From contig SVJL01000004.1 of assembly GCA_015068985.1 (NCBI GenBank), positions 1 to 58,900 of the forward strand: a stretch of DNA of 58,900 bases, in the 5' to 3' direction. Positions 43,559 through 54,966 of the stretch are shown here, in pieces (position 1 is the stretch's first letter; every line of letters starts with the position of its first letter). Below the pieces are notes generated by a model that worked only from the letters and a program-made list of their open reading frames with translations, searched no databases and was not told the DNA's origin. The stretch comes from Oscillospiraceae bacterium (GTDB lineage: Bacteria > Bacillota > Clostridia > UMGS1810). A program made the translations under genes and the position numbers.

Positions 43559-44668
43559 ATGACTGCATTGAGAACCCAAAAATGGCTTTGGCTCAGTTAC
43601 CTTTGCAAAATACCCAAGTCTCATATGATTAAATTGTATGACGAATTTTCGGATATTGATAATATATATGCTGCTCAAAGGGAAGATTATGAAAAGCTTT
43701 CTTTTTTGAAAGAAGAAGAAATTAACCGTTTGTGTGACAAAAGCCTCAACAGCCTGAGTCCATACATTTCCTCTCTTGAAAAAAACAAAGTGCGGATTAT
43801 CACCCGAGATATGGAAAGCTACCCCAAGCAGCTTTTTTGCATTTCTTCTTTTCCTTCTGTGCTGTATGTTAAAGGAAAAAATCTTAACCTTAACCGGATG
43901 CAGTGTGTGTCGGTTGTTGGTTCCCGCACACCCGGAAGCTACGGCAAAAGCATAACCGCCGAAATTTCAACAAAGCTTGCAAGGTCAGGTTTTGTTGTTG
44001 TTAGCGGAATGGCAGACGGGGTAGACTCTGTTGCTCACCGCTCAGCCGTTGAATGCGGAGCACCAACAGTTGCAGTTCTTGGTTGCGGAGTTGATATTGT
44101 GTATCCGAAAGGCAACTATGAGCTTTCAAAAAAAATTGAAGAGGTTGGAATGATAATCAGCGAATATCCTCTTTCAACACACCCCGAAAAATTTTATTTT
44201 CCCGAAAGAAACAAAATTATTGCCGCTCTCTCTATGGGAACTGTCGTTACCGAAGCTAATTTAAAAAGCGGTTCTCTAATCACTGCCCAGTGGGCAAAAA
44301 AATACGGCAAAGACCTTTTTGCCGTTCCGGGCAACATAACATCAAAGCTTTCGGGCGGCACAAACGAGCTTATCCGTCAGGGTGCTGTGGCTGTTACGGG
44401 AGCGGACGATGTTTGCTCTTATTACGGAGTTTTCAAAAACGAACGAGATGATGAAATAAATAATGATAAAAGCTCATATAATACCACCGACGAAAAAGAA
44501 GAAGCCATAATAAAAGCACTTGAAAGAGAAGAAATGCTAAACATTGACGGTCTTTCTTATGCAACGGGGCTTTCACTGTCGGAACTGAGCTCAACTCTTT
44601 TGTTTATGGAAGTTAAAGATATTATAAAAAGAACAGGCACCGATATGTATATGCTGGTGTTAAAATAA
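43559..44668 (+). CDS. dprA: DNA processing protein DprA/Smf
   Basis: A 369-residue protein that loads RecA on incoming single-stranded DNA during transformation. The Rossmann core (about 100-300) has VSVVGSRTPGSYGK, VVSGMADGVDSVAHRSA and ERNKIIAALSMGTVVTEA, all typical. The C-terminal 60 residues form a winged-helix-like DML1 domain. AGAAGGGAG precedes the ATG. It is followed by topA after 17 bp, the standard Firmicutes order dprA-topA-trmFO. Confidence 0.95.
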   Translation: MTALRTQKWLWLSYLCKIPKSHMIKLYDEFSDIDNIYAAQREDYEKLSFLKEEEINRLCDKSLNSLSPYISSLEKNKVRIITRDMESYPKQLFCISSFPSVLYVKGKNLNLNRMQCVSVVGSRTPGSYGKSITAEISTKLARSGFVVVSGMADGVDSVAHRSAVECGAPTVAVLGCGVDIVYPKGNYELSKKIEEVGMIISEYPLSTHPEKFYFPERNKIIAALSMGTVVTEANLKSGSLITAQWAKKYGKDLFAVPGNITSKLSGGTNELIRQGAVAVTGADDVCSYYGVFKNERDDEINNDKSSYNTTDEKEEAIIKALEREEMLNIDGLSYATGLSLSELSSTLLFMEVKDIIKRTGTDMYMLVLK

Positions 44669-44685
44669 ATTAACCGGAGGAAGTT

Positions 44686-46743
44686 ATGTCTGAAAAATTA
44701 GTTATTGTCGAATCACCGTCTAAAGCAACAACCATAAAAAAATATCTTGGCAAAGGTTATAACGTTGTTGCCAGCATGGGCCACGTTATAGACCTTCCAA
44801 AAAGTCAGCTTGCAATTGACGTCGAAAACAATTTTGAGCCCCGTTATATAACAATCAGGGGAAAAGGCGACCTCATAAAATCACTCAAAAAAGATGCAAA
44901 GAATGCATCAAAAATATATCTCGCAACCGACCCTGACCGCGAAGGCGAAGCAATAAGCTGGCATCTTGCCAACACCCTCGGAATCGACATTCATTCAAAA
45001 TGCCGCATAACCTTTAATGAAATAACAAAAAAAGCTGTTACTGCAGCAATAAAAGAGCCAAGAGAAATTGACGAAAAGCTGGTTGATGCTCAACAGGCAA
45101 GACGTGTGCTCGACAGAATTGTTGGTTACAAAATCAGTCCTCTTTTGTGGAAAAAAGTAAAAAAAGGGCTTAGTGCCGGCAGAGTTCAGTCGGTTGCAAC
45201 AAAGCTTATTTGTGACAGAGAAAATGAAATTAACGAATTTACAGAAACCGAATATTGGACAATTGACGCAGAGCTTTTAAAAGGTAAGAAAAAAGTTAAT
45301 GCAAAATTTTATGGCATAAGCGGAAAGAAAAAAGAGCTTTCTTCCGAAGGCTCGGCAAATGAAATTCTGGATTCTTTGAAAAACGAAAAATTCATTGTTA
45401 GCTCAGTTAAGCTCAGCAAAAAAACAAAAACCTCTCCCGCTCCCTTTATCACAAGCTCTCTGCAGCAGGAAGCAGGAAGAAAGCTCGGCTTTACCACTGC
45501 ACGCACAATGCAGGCGGCACAGCAGCTTTATGAGGGAATCAACATTAAAGGAAAAGGTCACATCGGTCTTATAACCTACATGAGAACCGACTCTCTCCGT
45601 CTCTCTGATGATGCCGTCAGCGATGCAAGGAATTTCATATTGAATCACTACGGCGAAGAATATTTGCCAAAGTCGGCAAAAATATATAAAACAAAAAAGA
45701 CTGCTCAGGATGCTCACGAAGCCATAAGACCATCGGAAGCACAAATCACTCCCGACAGCATAAAGGCTTCTCTTTCTGCCGACCAGTATAAGCTCTATAA
45801 GCTCATTTGGGAACGCTTCATCGCCTGCCAGATGAAAGATGCAATATATGATTCACTCAATGCCAACATCGACGCCGGCAAATTCACATTCAAAGCATCC
45901 GGTCAGAGCATAAGCTTCGACGGCTTCACTGCACTCTACACAGAAAGCAAAGACACTGAAGAAGAAAAAATTTCAAAAATTGTGCCTCTTGAAGAGGGTG
46001 AAGAATTAAAATGCAACACAGTTGAAGCAAATCAGCACTTCACCCAACCCCCACAAAGATATACCGAAGCTTCTTTGGTCAAAACTCTGGAAGAAAAAGG
46101 CATTGGCCGACCAAGCACCTATTCTCCAACCATCACAACTATTATCAACAGAGGATACATTGTGAGAAACAAAAAAAATCTTATTCCCACAGAGCTTGGA
46201 ATGATTGTTAACGACCTTATGACCGAGCATTTTGAAAATATTGTAGATGTTACCTTCACTGCCAATATGGAAGAAAGCCTGGATATGGTTGAAGAAGGAA
46301 GAGAAAACTGGAGAAACATTATAAGCGAATTTTATGACCCGTTTATGAAAACTCTTGAAGTTGCCGAAGAAAAAATAGGCGACATTGAAATTAAAGACGA
46401 AGAATCCGACGTTGTGTGTGACAAATGCGGTGCAATGATGGTGTATAAACACGGCAAATTCGGCAAATTTCTCGCTTGTCCATCTTTTCCAAAATGCCGC
46501 AACACAAAAGCAATTGTTAAAGAAATCGGCGTTGGATGCCCCGACTGCGGTGCTCCTGTTATTGAGAAAAAATCCAAAAGAGGTAAAATATTCTTTGGGT
46601 GCACAAACTATCCCGATTGCAGCTTTACCTCATGGGACAGACCAACCTCCGAAAAATGCCCCGATTGCGGTGGAATTATGTATGAAAAGCTTACAAGAGG
46701 AAACAAAAAATATTGTCCTGTCTGCTCAGAAAAAAATAAATGA
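44686..46743 (+). CDS. topA: DNA topoisomerase I
   Basis: A 685-residue type IA topoisomerase. The Toprim domain has VIVESPSKATTIKKYLG and the acidic DPDREGEA; the active-site tyrosine is Tyr298 in GLITYMRTDS. The cleavage/strand-passage domains continue to about residue 560 (GIGRPSTYSPTI), then three C4 zinc ribbons follow (CDKCG...CRN, CPDCG...CSF, CPDCGG...CPVC). It relaxes negative supercoils. It lies between dprA and trmFO. Confidence 0.97.
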   Translation: MSEKLVIVESPSKATTIKKYLGKGYNVVASMGHVIDLPKSQLAIDVENNFEPRYITIRGKGDLIKSLKKDAKNASKIYLATDPDREGEAISWHLANTLGIDIHSKCRITFNEITKKAVTAAIKEPREIDEKLVDAQQARRVLDRIVGYKISPLLWKKVKKGLSAGRVQSVATKLICDRENEINEFTETEYWTIDAELLKGKKKVNAKFYGISGKKKELSSEGSANEILDSLKNEKFIVSSVKLSKKTKTSPAPFITSSLQQEAGRKLGFTTARTMQAAQQLYEGINIKGKGHIGLITYMRTDSLRLSDDAVSDARNFILNHYGEEYLPKSAKIYKTKKTAQDAHEAIRPSEAQITPDSIKASLSADQYKLYKLIWERFIACQMKDAIYDSLNANIDAGKFTFKASGQSISFDGFTALYTESKDTEEEKISKIVPLEEGEELKCNTVEANQHFTQPPQRYTEASLVKTLEEKGIGRPSTYSPTITTIINRGYIVRNKKNLIPTELGMIVNDLMTEHFENIVDVTFTANMEESLDMVEEGRENWRNIISEFYDPFMKTLEVAEEKIGDIEIKDEESDVVCDKCGAMMVYKHGKFGKFLACPSFPKCRNTKAIVKEIGVGCPDCGAPVIEKKSKRGKIFFGCTNYPDCSFTSWDRPTSEKCPDCGGIMYEKLTRGNKKYCPVCSEKNK

Positions 46744-46862
46744 TTTTAACATAAGTTGGGTGAGCATATGGAAGATAGCACGCCATTCATATGTTTTTCG
46801 CAGCTTTAGGTGCTTATCTTGCCTCGTATATTAGTGAATTATTTGACATCAACTATATGATA

Positions 46863-47060
46863 AATTATTGTTTATATATTCGATGAAATTGAGCTGAAGC
46901 GTTGCCTCCCTTGTGTAAAGGGAGGGGGACCAAGCTTTGCTTGGTGGAGGGATTGTAAATAATTTTTTTAAAAAACAACCCCTCAGTCAGCTTCGCTGAC
47001 AGCTCCCCTTGCACAGGGGAGCCTTTCGCTCTAACCTAATCAGTTCGCTAAACAATAATT
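46863..47060. mobile_element. palindromic element, family A, copy 4
   Basis: The ends AATTATTGTTTA / TAAACAATAATT are flanked by TA (46861-46862, 47061-47062). The interior is nearly identical to copy 1 at 7697-7878, including CTCCCTTGTGTAAAGGGAG and TCAGCTTCGCTGA. It sits inside fragments of families C and D: 46748-46830 matches the left end of family C and its flank, and 47071-47107 matches the right arm of family D. Confidence 0.8.
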
Positions 47061-47111
47061 TATAAAAATCAAGTACTCATTCAGTTGCAAAGAGAAGCTA
47101 ATAGAACGAAT

Positions 47112-47154
47112 TGTGGAAATTTTTATATGTGGAAAAAATGGATAATGTGGATAG
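47112..47154 (-). promoter_or_regulatory. cluster of three DnaA-box-like sites upstream of trmFO
   Basis: On the minus strand: ATTTCCACA (47120-47112), TTTTCCACA (47136-47128) and CTATCCACA (47154-47146), evenly spaced at 16-18 bp, close to the consensus TTATCCACA. It is 3 kb from the main origin cluster. Confidence 0.5.
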
Positions 47155-47187
47155 AATTTTTTTATAACTTATGAAGAAGGTGATTTT

Positions 47188-48492
47188 GTGACAACTGTAA
47201 AAGTTATCGGTGCAGGTTTGGCAGGGTGCGAAGCAGCATGGCAGCTTGCAAAAAGAGGAATAAATGTTAAACTTTATGAAATGAAGCCTTCAAAATATTC
47301 TCCAGCTCACAAATCTTCAGGTTTTGCAGAGCTTGTGTGTTCAAATTCTCTTAGAGCTGCAAATGTGGAAAACGCTGTGGGTCTTTTGAAAGAAGAAATG
47401 AGAAGATGCTCATCTCTTATTATGGAATGTGCCGACTCCACACGGGTGCCCGCAGGCGGAGCATTGGCTGTTGACAGAGAAGAATTTTCTTCTCTTGTTA
47501 CAAAAAAAATTAAAAATCACCCCCTTATTGAAGTGATATGTGAAGAAATTGAGTCAATCAACCCCGATGAATACACAATTGTTGCATCAGGCCCACTCAC
47601 ATCAGGAAAGCTTTATGAAAACATCAATGAATTTTTTGAAAGTGAAGATTGTCTCCACTTTTTTGATGCTGCAGCACCCATTGTTACCTACGATAGCATT
47701 GATATGACAAAAGCCTACAAAAAAGCCAGATACGACAAGGGCGATCCCGACTATATTAACTGCCCTATGACAAAAGAAGAATATGAGGCTTTTTGGGAAG
47801 CACTCACCACTGCAGAGCTTGCCCATCTTCACGATGCCGACAATCAGGTTGTGTTTGAGGGATGTATGCCCGTTGAAACAATGGCAAAAAGAGGAAAAGA
47901 CACTCTTTTGTTTGGTCCACTAAAGCCTGTTGGTCTTGAACTTCCCGGCAATAACAAAATTCCCTATGCCGTTGTTCAGCTGAGAATGGACAACAAAGAA
48001 GGAAGCCTTTATAATATTGTAGGTTTTCAGACTCATTTAAAATTCGGAGAGCAAAAAAGAGTTTTTTCAATGATTCCCGGTCTTGAAAATGCCGAATTTG
48101 TCCGCTACGGTGTTATGCACCGTAATTCTTTTATCAATTCTCCATCTCTTTTGAATCCTACCTATCAAACAAAAAAGAGTGATAAAATTTTTTTTGCAGG
48201 TCAGATAACAGGTGTTGAAGGCTATATTGAATCTGCATCTTCAGGAATGGTTGCAGGAATAAATATGGCAAAAATGCTCAAAGGCGAAGAAATGATTGTT
48301 TTTCCTAAAGAAACCGCCCTCGGCGGACTTTGCCATTATATTACCGACGACACCATAAAAAATTTTCAGCCTATGAATGTTACATTCGGAATTATTTCTC
48401 CCTGCGACAAAAAAATTCGCAAAAAAAGAGAAAAAAATGAATATCTTGCAAACAGGGCTCTCGAAACCCTGAAAAACATAGATATTTTATGA
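47188..48492 (+). CDS. trmFO: tRNA (m5U54) methyltransferase TrmFO, folate/FAD-dependent
   Basis: A 434-residue flavoprotein that makes ribothymidine 54 in tRNA with methylene-THF. The FAD-binding start is [42 protein letters not shown] and the cysteine in [12 protein letters not shown] are family hallmarks; the C-terminal [19 protein letters not shown] is typical. Start is GTG 47188 with AGAAGGTGA upstream. It ends the dprA-topA-trmFO series and is followed by a terminator, then dnaA. Confidence 0.95.
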   Translation: MTTVKVIGAGLAGCEAAWQLAKRGINVKLYEMKPSKYSPAHKSSGFAELVCSNSLRAANVENAVGLLKEEMRRCSSLIMECADSTRVPAGGALAVDREEFSSLVTKKIKNHPLIEVICEEIESINPDEYTIVASGPLTSGKLYENINEFFESEDCLHFFDAAAPIVTYDSIDMTKAYKKARYDKGDPDYINCPMTKEEYEAFWEALTTAELAHLHDADNQVVFEGCMPVETMAKRGKDTLLFGPLKPVGLELPGNNKIPYAVVQLRMDNKEGSLYNIVGFQTHLKFGEQKRVFSMIPGLENAEFVRYGVMHRNSFINSPSLLNPTYQTKKSDKIFFAGQITGVEGYIESASSGMVAGINMAKMLKGEEMIVFPKETALGGLCHYITDDTIKNFQPMNVTFGIISPCDKKIRKKREKNEYLANRALETLKNIDIL

Positions 48493-48550
48493 CCAAACAT
48501 TAAAATATTAAAAATTTTGCCCTTTTTAGCGAAAAATAATATTTTATTTA

Positions 48551-48598
48551 TAACTTTTCAGGTTTTAATAAAAAAGCTTGAAAAGTTATTTTTTTTGT
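48551..48598 (+). terminator. terminator of trmFO overlapping the dnaA promoter -35 box
   Basis: TAACTTTTCA and TTGAAAAGTTA pair, followed by eight T. The second arm contains the TTGAAA used as -35 box of the dnaA promoter. Confidence 0.75.
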
Positions 48599-48606
48599 GT
48601 TATAAT
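48578..48606 (+). promoter_or_regulatory. dnaA promoter
   Basis: TTGAAA (48578-48583), 17-bp spacer, TATAAT (48601-48606), about 70 bp before dnaA. I see no consensus DnaA box next to it. Confidence 0.75.
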
Positions 48607-48674
48607 AGTTTTTATGATAAGATATTTATATTGGGCGAATTGTGAAATAACATAAAATTTTAAGAAAGGAAAAA

Positions 48675-49988
48675 ATGCATATGGAAAATTTAATAGAAAT
48701 ATGGAAGCAAGTGCTCGAAATAATAAAACCCGAATTTTCTTTGATGCAAGTGAGCTATACAACCTGGATTGAAACCATTATTCCCATAGAACTAACCGAA
48801 ACTCATCTTAAAATGAAAGTTCCTTACGAATATAATAAGGAAATGATTAATTTAAGATATACAGACCTTTTAAAAAATGCTCTGCGTTTTGTTACCGGCA
48901 GAGATATTGAACTAAGCATCATCGTTAACAGTAACCTCACCGAAATTAAAGAAAAAAATATTATTAAAGCAACAAATCTTAACCCGCTCTACACCTTCGA
49001 CAGCTTTGTTATAGGAAAATCAAACCAGCTTGCACACGCAACAAGCTTTGCAATTGCCGAAAACAGAGCAAAAGATTGTAACCCCCTTTTCCTGTACGGC
49101 GGTGTTGGTCTTGGAAAAACCCACCTTATGCACGCTATAGGCAACTATGTGCTCAAAAATGATATGAGCAAGAAAATTTTGTATGTGTCGAGCGAACAGT
49201 TTACAAATGATATGATTAATTCTATCAGAACAGATACAATGCAAAAATTCAGAGACAAATACAGAACTGTTGATATTTTAATGGTTGACGATATTCAGTT
49301 TATTTGCGATAAAGAAGCAACTCAGGAAGAATTTTTCCACACATTCAATGAACTTTATCAATCAAACAAAACAATCATTATAACTGCCGACCGTCCACCG
49401 AAAGATCTTCCAACCTTTATGGAAAGACTTATAACACGTTTTGAGTGCGGTGCTCCAATCGACATTAACCCTCCCGATTATGAAACAAGGCTCGCAATCT
49501 TGCGCAAAAAAGCATATCAGCTGAGAATTGAAATTCCCGACGAGGTGTATGAATATATAGCAAAAAGAATAAAATCAAACATCAGAGAGCTTGAAGGTGC
49601 AATCAAAAAAATAATGCTCCATCATATGCTCATTAAAAAAGAAATCAACATTGAACTTGCAGAAGAAGCATTAAAAGACATTATAAATGAAAAGAAAAAG
49701 AAAATTACACCTGAGCTTATCATCGGAAATGTGGAAAAATATTTTAATTTAAGAGAAAACGACTTAAAGAGCAGCTCCCGCTCTCAAAATATTGCATTTC
49801 CCCGTCAGATAGCTATGTATATATTAAAAAATGAAACGGAGCTTTCTTTAAAACAGATAGGTAATTTGTTTGGAGGAAAAGACCACACCACAGTTATGCA
49901 CGCTATTGAAAAAATCCAAAAAAATAAAGCATCAGATGCAAATGTGGAAAAAATAATAAATGACATAACAAATGACCTTAAAAATTAA
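48675..49988 (+). CDS. dnaA: chromosomal replication initiator DnaA
   Basis: A 437-residue protein, usual length. Domain I (about 1-80) contacts DnaB/SirA-type partners; the AAA+ domain (about 110-320) has Walker A GGVGLGKTHLMHAIGN, Walker B ILMVDDIQFI and sensor II region; domain IV (about 330-437) ends with the DnaA-box-binding signature LFGGKDHTTVMHAIEKI. Start may be ATG 48675 or 48681; the AAGGA site fits either. It lies directly before the origin. Confidence 0.97.
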   Translation: MHMENLIEIWKQVLEIIKPEFSLMQVSYTTWIETIIPIELTETHLKMKVPYEYNKEMINLRYTDLLKNALRFVTGRDIELSIIVNSNLTEIKEKNIIKATNLNPLYTFDSFVIGKSNQLAHATSFAIAENRAKDCNPLFLYGGVGLGKTHLMHAIGNYVLKNDMSKKILYVSSEQFTNDMINSIRTDTMQKFRDKYRTVDILMVDDIQFICDKEATQEEFFHTFNELYQSNKTIIITADRPPKDLPTFMERLITRFECGAPIDINPPDYETRLAILRKKAYQLRIEIPDEVYEYIAKRIKSNIRELEGAIKKIMLHHMLIKKEINIELAEEALKDIINEKKKKITPELIIGNVEKYFNLRENDLKSSSRSQNIAFPRQIAMYILKNETELSLKQIGNLFGGKDHTTVMHAIEKIQKNKASDANVEKIINDITNDLKN

Positions 49989-50268
49989 TTTTATCAACAT
50001 CTGAAAGACTCATCGTTTAAGGTTTTTAATAAGTTATCAAGATTATTTATCCATATATTATTAACATAGTGTTGATAATTTATACATATCAAATTTTTAT
50101 AAACTTTTTAAATTTTAAGTGTGGACAAGAATCAATATATTTATCCATAATCAAAACATTGTCTGTAACAGGCTTTTATGGTGTTTTCCATCTTTTCCAC
50201 ACTCCTACTTCTACTACTGCTAATCTATTATTATATATTTATTATTATATATATAAGGAGCCGATAAA
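49989..50268. other. replication origin oriC
   Basis: DnaA-box-like 9-mers: TTATCAACA (49991-49999), TTATCAAGA (50034-50042), TTATCCATA (50047-50055), TTATCAACA on minus (50078-50070), TTGTCCACA on minus (50128-50120), TTATCCATA (50141-50149), TTTTCCACA (50193-50201). The last is followed by CTC, then trinucleotides CTA CTT CTA CTA CTG CTA (50205-50222), which fit the DnaA-trio element, and by an almost pure AT stretch (50224-50257), the likely unwinding site. The gap between dnaA and dnaN is the usual place in Firmicutes. Confidence 0.88.
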
Positions 50269-51375
50269 ATGAAATTCTCATGTGAAAAGGAAGTTCTTTT
50301 AAAATCTATCGAAATTGTATCCAAAGCAATTGCACCCAACAATCCTGTTGATATTTTAAAAGGAATGAAAATTGAAGTTTCTGACAATATAAAATTAACC
50401 GGAAGCGACGGCAATATATCTATTGAAAGTGTGTTTGATGCCGACATTGAAGAGGGAGGCACACTTATTGTTGATTCCAGAATTTTTTATGATATTATAA
50501 GAAACATTCCCGACGGAAAAGTAAAGCTTTATACTTCCGAAAATAATGAAATAAAAATCATTTGTGAAAACACAATGTTTAACATTTTGTATCTTTCAAG
50601 TGAAGGATATCCTGAAATTTCAAAAGTTGAAGAATCTAATAATATTAGAATATATTCCAAAAACTTTAAAGATATTATAAAAAACACATTGTTTGCTGTT
50701 TCTGATGATGAAAGCAAACCAATTCTTATGGGTATATGCTTTGAAATTAACAAAAGCAATATGAAAGCCGTTGCAATTGACCGCACACGTCTTGCTCTCA
50801 GAAATCAGATTATTCCCGAAACATCACTTTCCGATTTCAGGTTTGTTGTGCCCGGAAAGGTTTTGTCTGATGTGTTAAAAATATTAAAAGATGATTCCAC
50901 AATTGTGGATATCTTTATTGATGAATCAAGTGTTATGTTCAAATATGATTCTTTTACAATTGTGTCTCGTCTTTTGCAGGGTGAATTTATAGATTATAAC
51001 CGTCTTATTCCACCCGAGCCTTCAATCACTGCTCAGATAAATGTTAAAGCTTTCAGAGAAATGATTGAAAGAGCATCAATTATCATAAACTATGATGACC
51101 CAAAAATTCCCGTTGTTTTAAAACTCAAAAATTCAGAAATTACTGTTGAATGTATTTCTAAGTTTGGTAACTTCTGTGAAAAAATTGATGTGGATAAATA
51201 TGGTGAAGATTTGAGAATTGGTGTAAATTCACGACTCATATTAAATGCATTAAAATGTATTGAAGATGAATATGCATCATTTGAATTTACAAATATGAGA
51301 GGTCCCTTTGTTATAAAACCATTAGAGGGAGATTCTTATCTTTATATGGTTCTTCCTATGGAACTCAAAAACTAA
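50269..51375 (+). CDS. dnaN: DNA polymerase III beta sliding clamp
   Basis: A 368-residue ring subunit of normal length with three similar domains of about 120 residues. Typical segments are MKFSCEKEVLLKSIEIVSKAI at the start, TDRTRLAL-like AIDRTRLALR in the middle and the C-terminal SYLYMVLPMEL. It clamps polymerase on DNA. AAGGAG lies before the ATG. It is followed by the S4 gene after 12 bp. Confidence 0.97.
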   Translation: MKFSCEKEVLLKSIEIVSKAIAPNNPVDILKGMKIEVSDNIKLTGSDGNISIESVFDADIEEGGTLIVDSRIFYDIIRNIPDGKVKLYTSENNEIKIICENTMFNILYLSSEGYPEISKVEESNNIRIYSKNFKDIIKNTLFAVSDDESKPILMGICFEINKSNMKAVAIDRTRLALRNQIIPETSLSDFRFVVPGKVLSDVLKILKDDSTIVDIFIDESSVMFKYDSFTIVSRLLQGEFIDYNRLIPPEPSITAQINVKAFREMIERASIIINYDDPKIPVVLKLKNSEITVECISKFGNFCEKIDVDKYGEDLRIGVNSRLILNALKCIEDEYASFEFTNMRGPFVIKPLEGDSYLYMVLPMELKN

Positions 51376-51387
51376 AGGTGATTTGAT

Positions 51388-51606
51388 ATGACAGAAATAA
51401 AAATTAACACTCCATTTATAAAGCTTGATCAGCTCATAAAATTTGCTGGTATTTCTTATGACGGTGCAGAAGCAAAAGAAATGATAAAATCAGGCTGTGT
51501 TACTGTTAACAGTGAAGAAGAAACCAGAAGAGGCAGAAAGCTTTATGCAGGAGATATTGTTATTGTAGATTTGGATGAAGAAAAGTTTGAATTAAAGGTA
51601 GTATAA
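51388..51606 (+). CDS. yaaA: S4-domain RNA-binding protein YaaA/RlbA
   Basis: A 72-residue protein with an S4 RNA-binding fold (FIKLDQLIKFAGISYDGAEAKEMI, then VTVNSEEETRRGRKLYAGD). It stands between dnaN and recF in most Firmicutes and is thought to have a ribosome-related role. Its stop overlaps the recF start by 1 bp, so both are coupled. Confidence 0.93.
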   Translation: MTEIKINTPFIKLDQLIKFAGISYDGAEAKEMIKSGCVTVNSEEETRRGRKLYAGDIVIVDLDEEKFELKVV

Positions 51607-52685
51607 TGTATATAAAAAATTTGAGTCTTACAAATTTCAGAAACTATAAAAATCAGACAATAGAGTTTTGCCCAAAAACAAACATAATTTATGGAAAAAA
51701 CGGTCAGGGAAAAACAAATATTATTGAAGGTGTCTACTTTTTTTCAAACGGTAAATCATTCAGATGCATAAAAGAAAAAGAAGTTATAAAATTTAATGAA
51801 GAATGGGCAAAAATTGATGCCGACTTTGTTAAAGAAGATTATGAAAGCAATGCAACAATTTTTTTGTCGGACAAAAAGAGCATAAAATTAAATGGTGCTC
51901 AGATTGAAAGATTAAGTGAAATTGTGGGAGAATACAATATTGTTATTTTTACACCCGATTACCTTAATCTTGTAAAAGAAGGTCCGGGAATAAGAAGACA
52001 GTTTTTGGATTCTTTCATAAGTCAGATAAAACCATCTTATTTTAAAAACTTAATAATTTATTATAAGGTATTAAAACAGAGAAACAATCTTTTAAAACAA
52101 AAAAACAAAAAAATGCTCTCTACTCTTGATGTATGGGATGAAAAGCTGGCATCTGTGGGTGCTAAAATTTCTAAAATGAGAAATGAAGCCATAAAAAAAA
52201 TTAACGAAACAGTTAATCTCATAACAGAAGATAATAATATGACAGAAAAAATAGAACTTGTATATGAACCAAGCATCAAAGGTGATTTTGAAAGTGAATA
52301 TAATTTTTTTGAACAGTTAAAAATGACAAGAGAAAGAGATTTAGAAAAAGGAATAACTCTCACAGGGCCTCACAGAGACGATTTTGATATTTTTATGAAT
52401 GGAATAAACATAAAAAAATTTGGTTCTCAGGGTCAGATGAGATCTTGTGTTTTAAAATTAAAGCTTTCGGAATGTGAAATTATTGAAGAAAAAACACTTC
52501 AATCGCCAATTCTTCTTTTAGATGATATTATGAGTGAACTCGATGAAGAAAGAAGAAAATTTTTCTTGAATAACATAAAAAATAAGCAGGTTATTATCAC
52601 ATGTACCGATAAAGAAGAATTTTTTGAAAATTCAGATAGCTTTGTGTTCAGGGTAGAAGAAGGAAATATTATAAAAGAAAAATAA
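51606..52685 (+). CDS. recF: DNA replication and repair protein RecF
   Basis: A 359-residue SMC-like ATPase that helps RecA loading at gaps. Walker A is YGKNGQGKTNIIEGV near residue 30-44; the signature region is FGSQGQMRSCVLKLKL, and Walker B is PILLLDDIMSELD. It follows yaaA with a 1-bp overlap and precedes remB by 9 bp. The codon use here becomes more AT-rich than in the left part of the window. Confidence 0.96.
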   Translation: MYIKNLSLTNFRNYKNQTIEFCPKTNIIYGKNGQGKTNIIEGVYFFSNGKSFRCIKEKEVIKFNEEWAKIDADFVKEDYESNATIFLSDKKSIKLNGAQIERLSEIVGEYNIVIFTPDYLNLVKEGPGIRRQFLDSFISQIKPSYFKNLIIYYKVLKQRNNLLKQKNKKMLSTLDVWDEKLASVGAKISKMRNEAIKKINETVNLITEDNNMTEKIELVYEPSIKGDFESEYNFFEQLKMTRERDLEKGITLTGPHRDDFDIFMNGINIKKFGSQGQMRSCVLKLKLSECEIIEEKTLQSPILLLDDIMSELDEERRKFFLNNIKNKQVIITCTDKEEFFENSDSFVFRVEEGNIIKEK

Positions 52686-52694
52686 GGTGATACA

Positions 52695-52961
52695 ATGTAT
52701 CTTCATCTTGGATCGGATATATCGGTAAATAAAAAATATATTGTTGCTATATTTGATCTCGACAACACTTCAACCTCAAAAATAACTCAGGAATATTTTA
52801 AAAATGCAACTCTTGAGGGTAAAGTTATTAATGTGAGCGAAGAAGATTTGCCACGTTCATTTATTGTTGTTGAAGAAAAAGGAAAAGAAAAGGTGTATAT
52901 TTCACCAATATCTTCTTCAACACTAAGCAAAAGAGCAGGAATTAGTATGAAATTTTATTGA
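52695..52961 (+). CDS. remB: RemB/YaaB (DUF370) family regulator
   Basis: An 88-residue protein of the DUF370 family: MYLHLGSDISVNKKYIVAIFDLD, then SFIVVEEKGKEKVYISPISSSTL. RemA/RemB proteins bind DNA and in Bacillus control matrix genes; the copy between recF and gyrB is the usual RemB/YaaB location. It has a GGTGAT site. Confidence 0.9.
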   Translation: MYLHLGSDISVNKKYIVAIFDLDNTSTSKITQEYFKNATLEGKVINVSEEDLPRSFIVVEEKGKEKVYISPISSSTLSKRAGISMKFY

Positions 52962-53004
52962 TATAAACTGAATTTAAGTCTTTTTATATGAAAGGATGAA
53001 AATT

Positions 53005-54942
<1,938 letters not shown>

Positions 54943-54966
54943 TGAAACAAAAATTCTGCGAGAGGA

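Noticed and set aside
43559-44668. alternative identity of dprA as a Rossmann-fold lysine decarboxylase-like protein
   Set aside because: The GSRTPGSYGK, SGMADGVDSVAH and ERNKIIAALS motifs and the topA neighbour fit DprA only.
7650-47060. dispersed repeats considered as CRISPR arrays
   Set aside because: They are single, palindromic, 150-270 bp long and TA-flanked, not short direct repeats with spacers; no cas genes are in the window.
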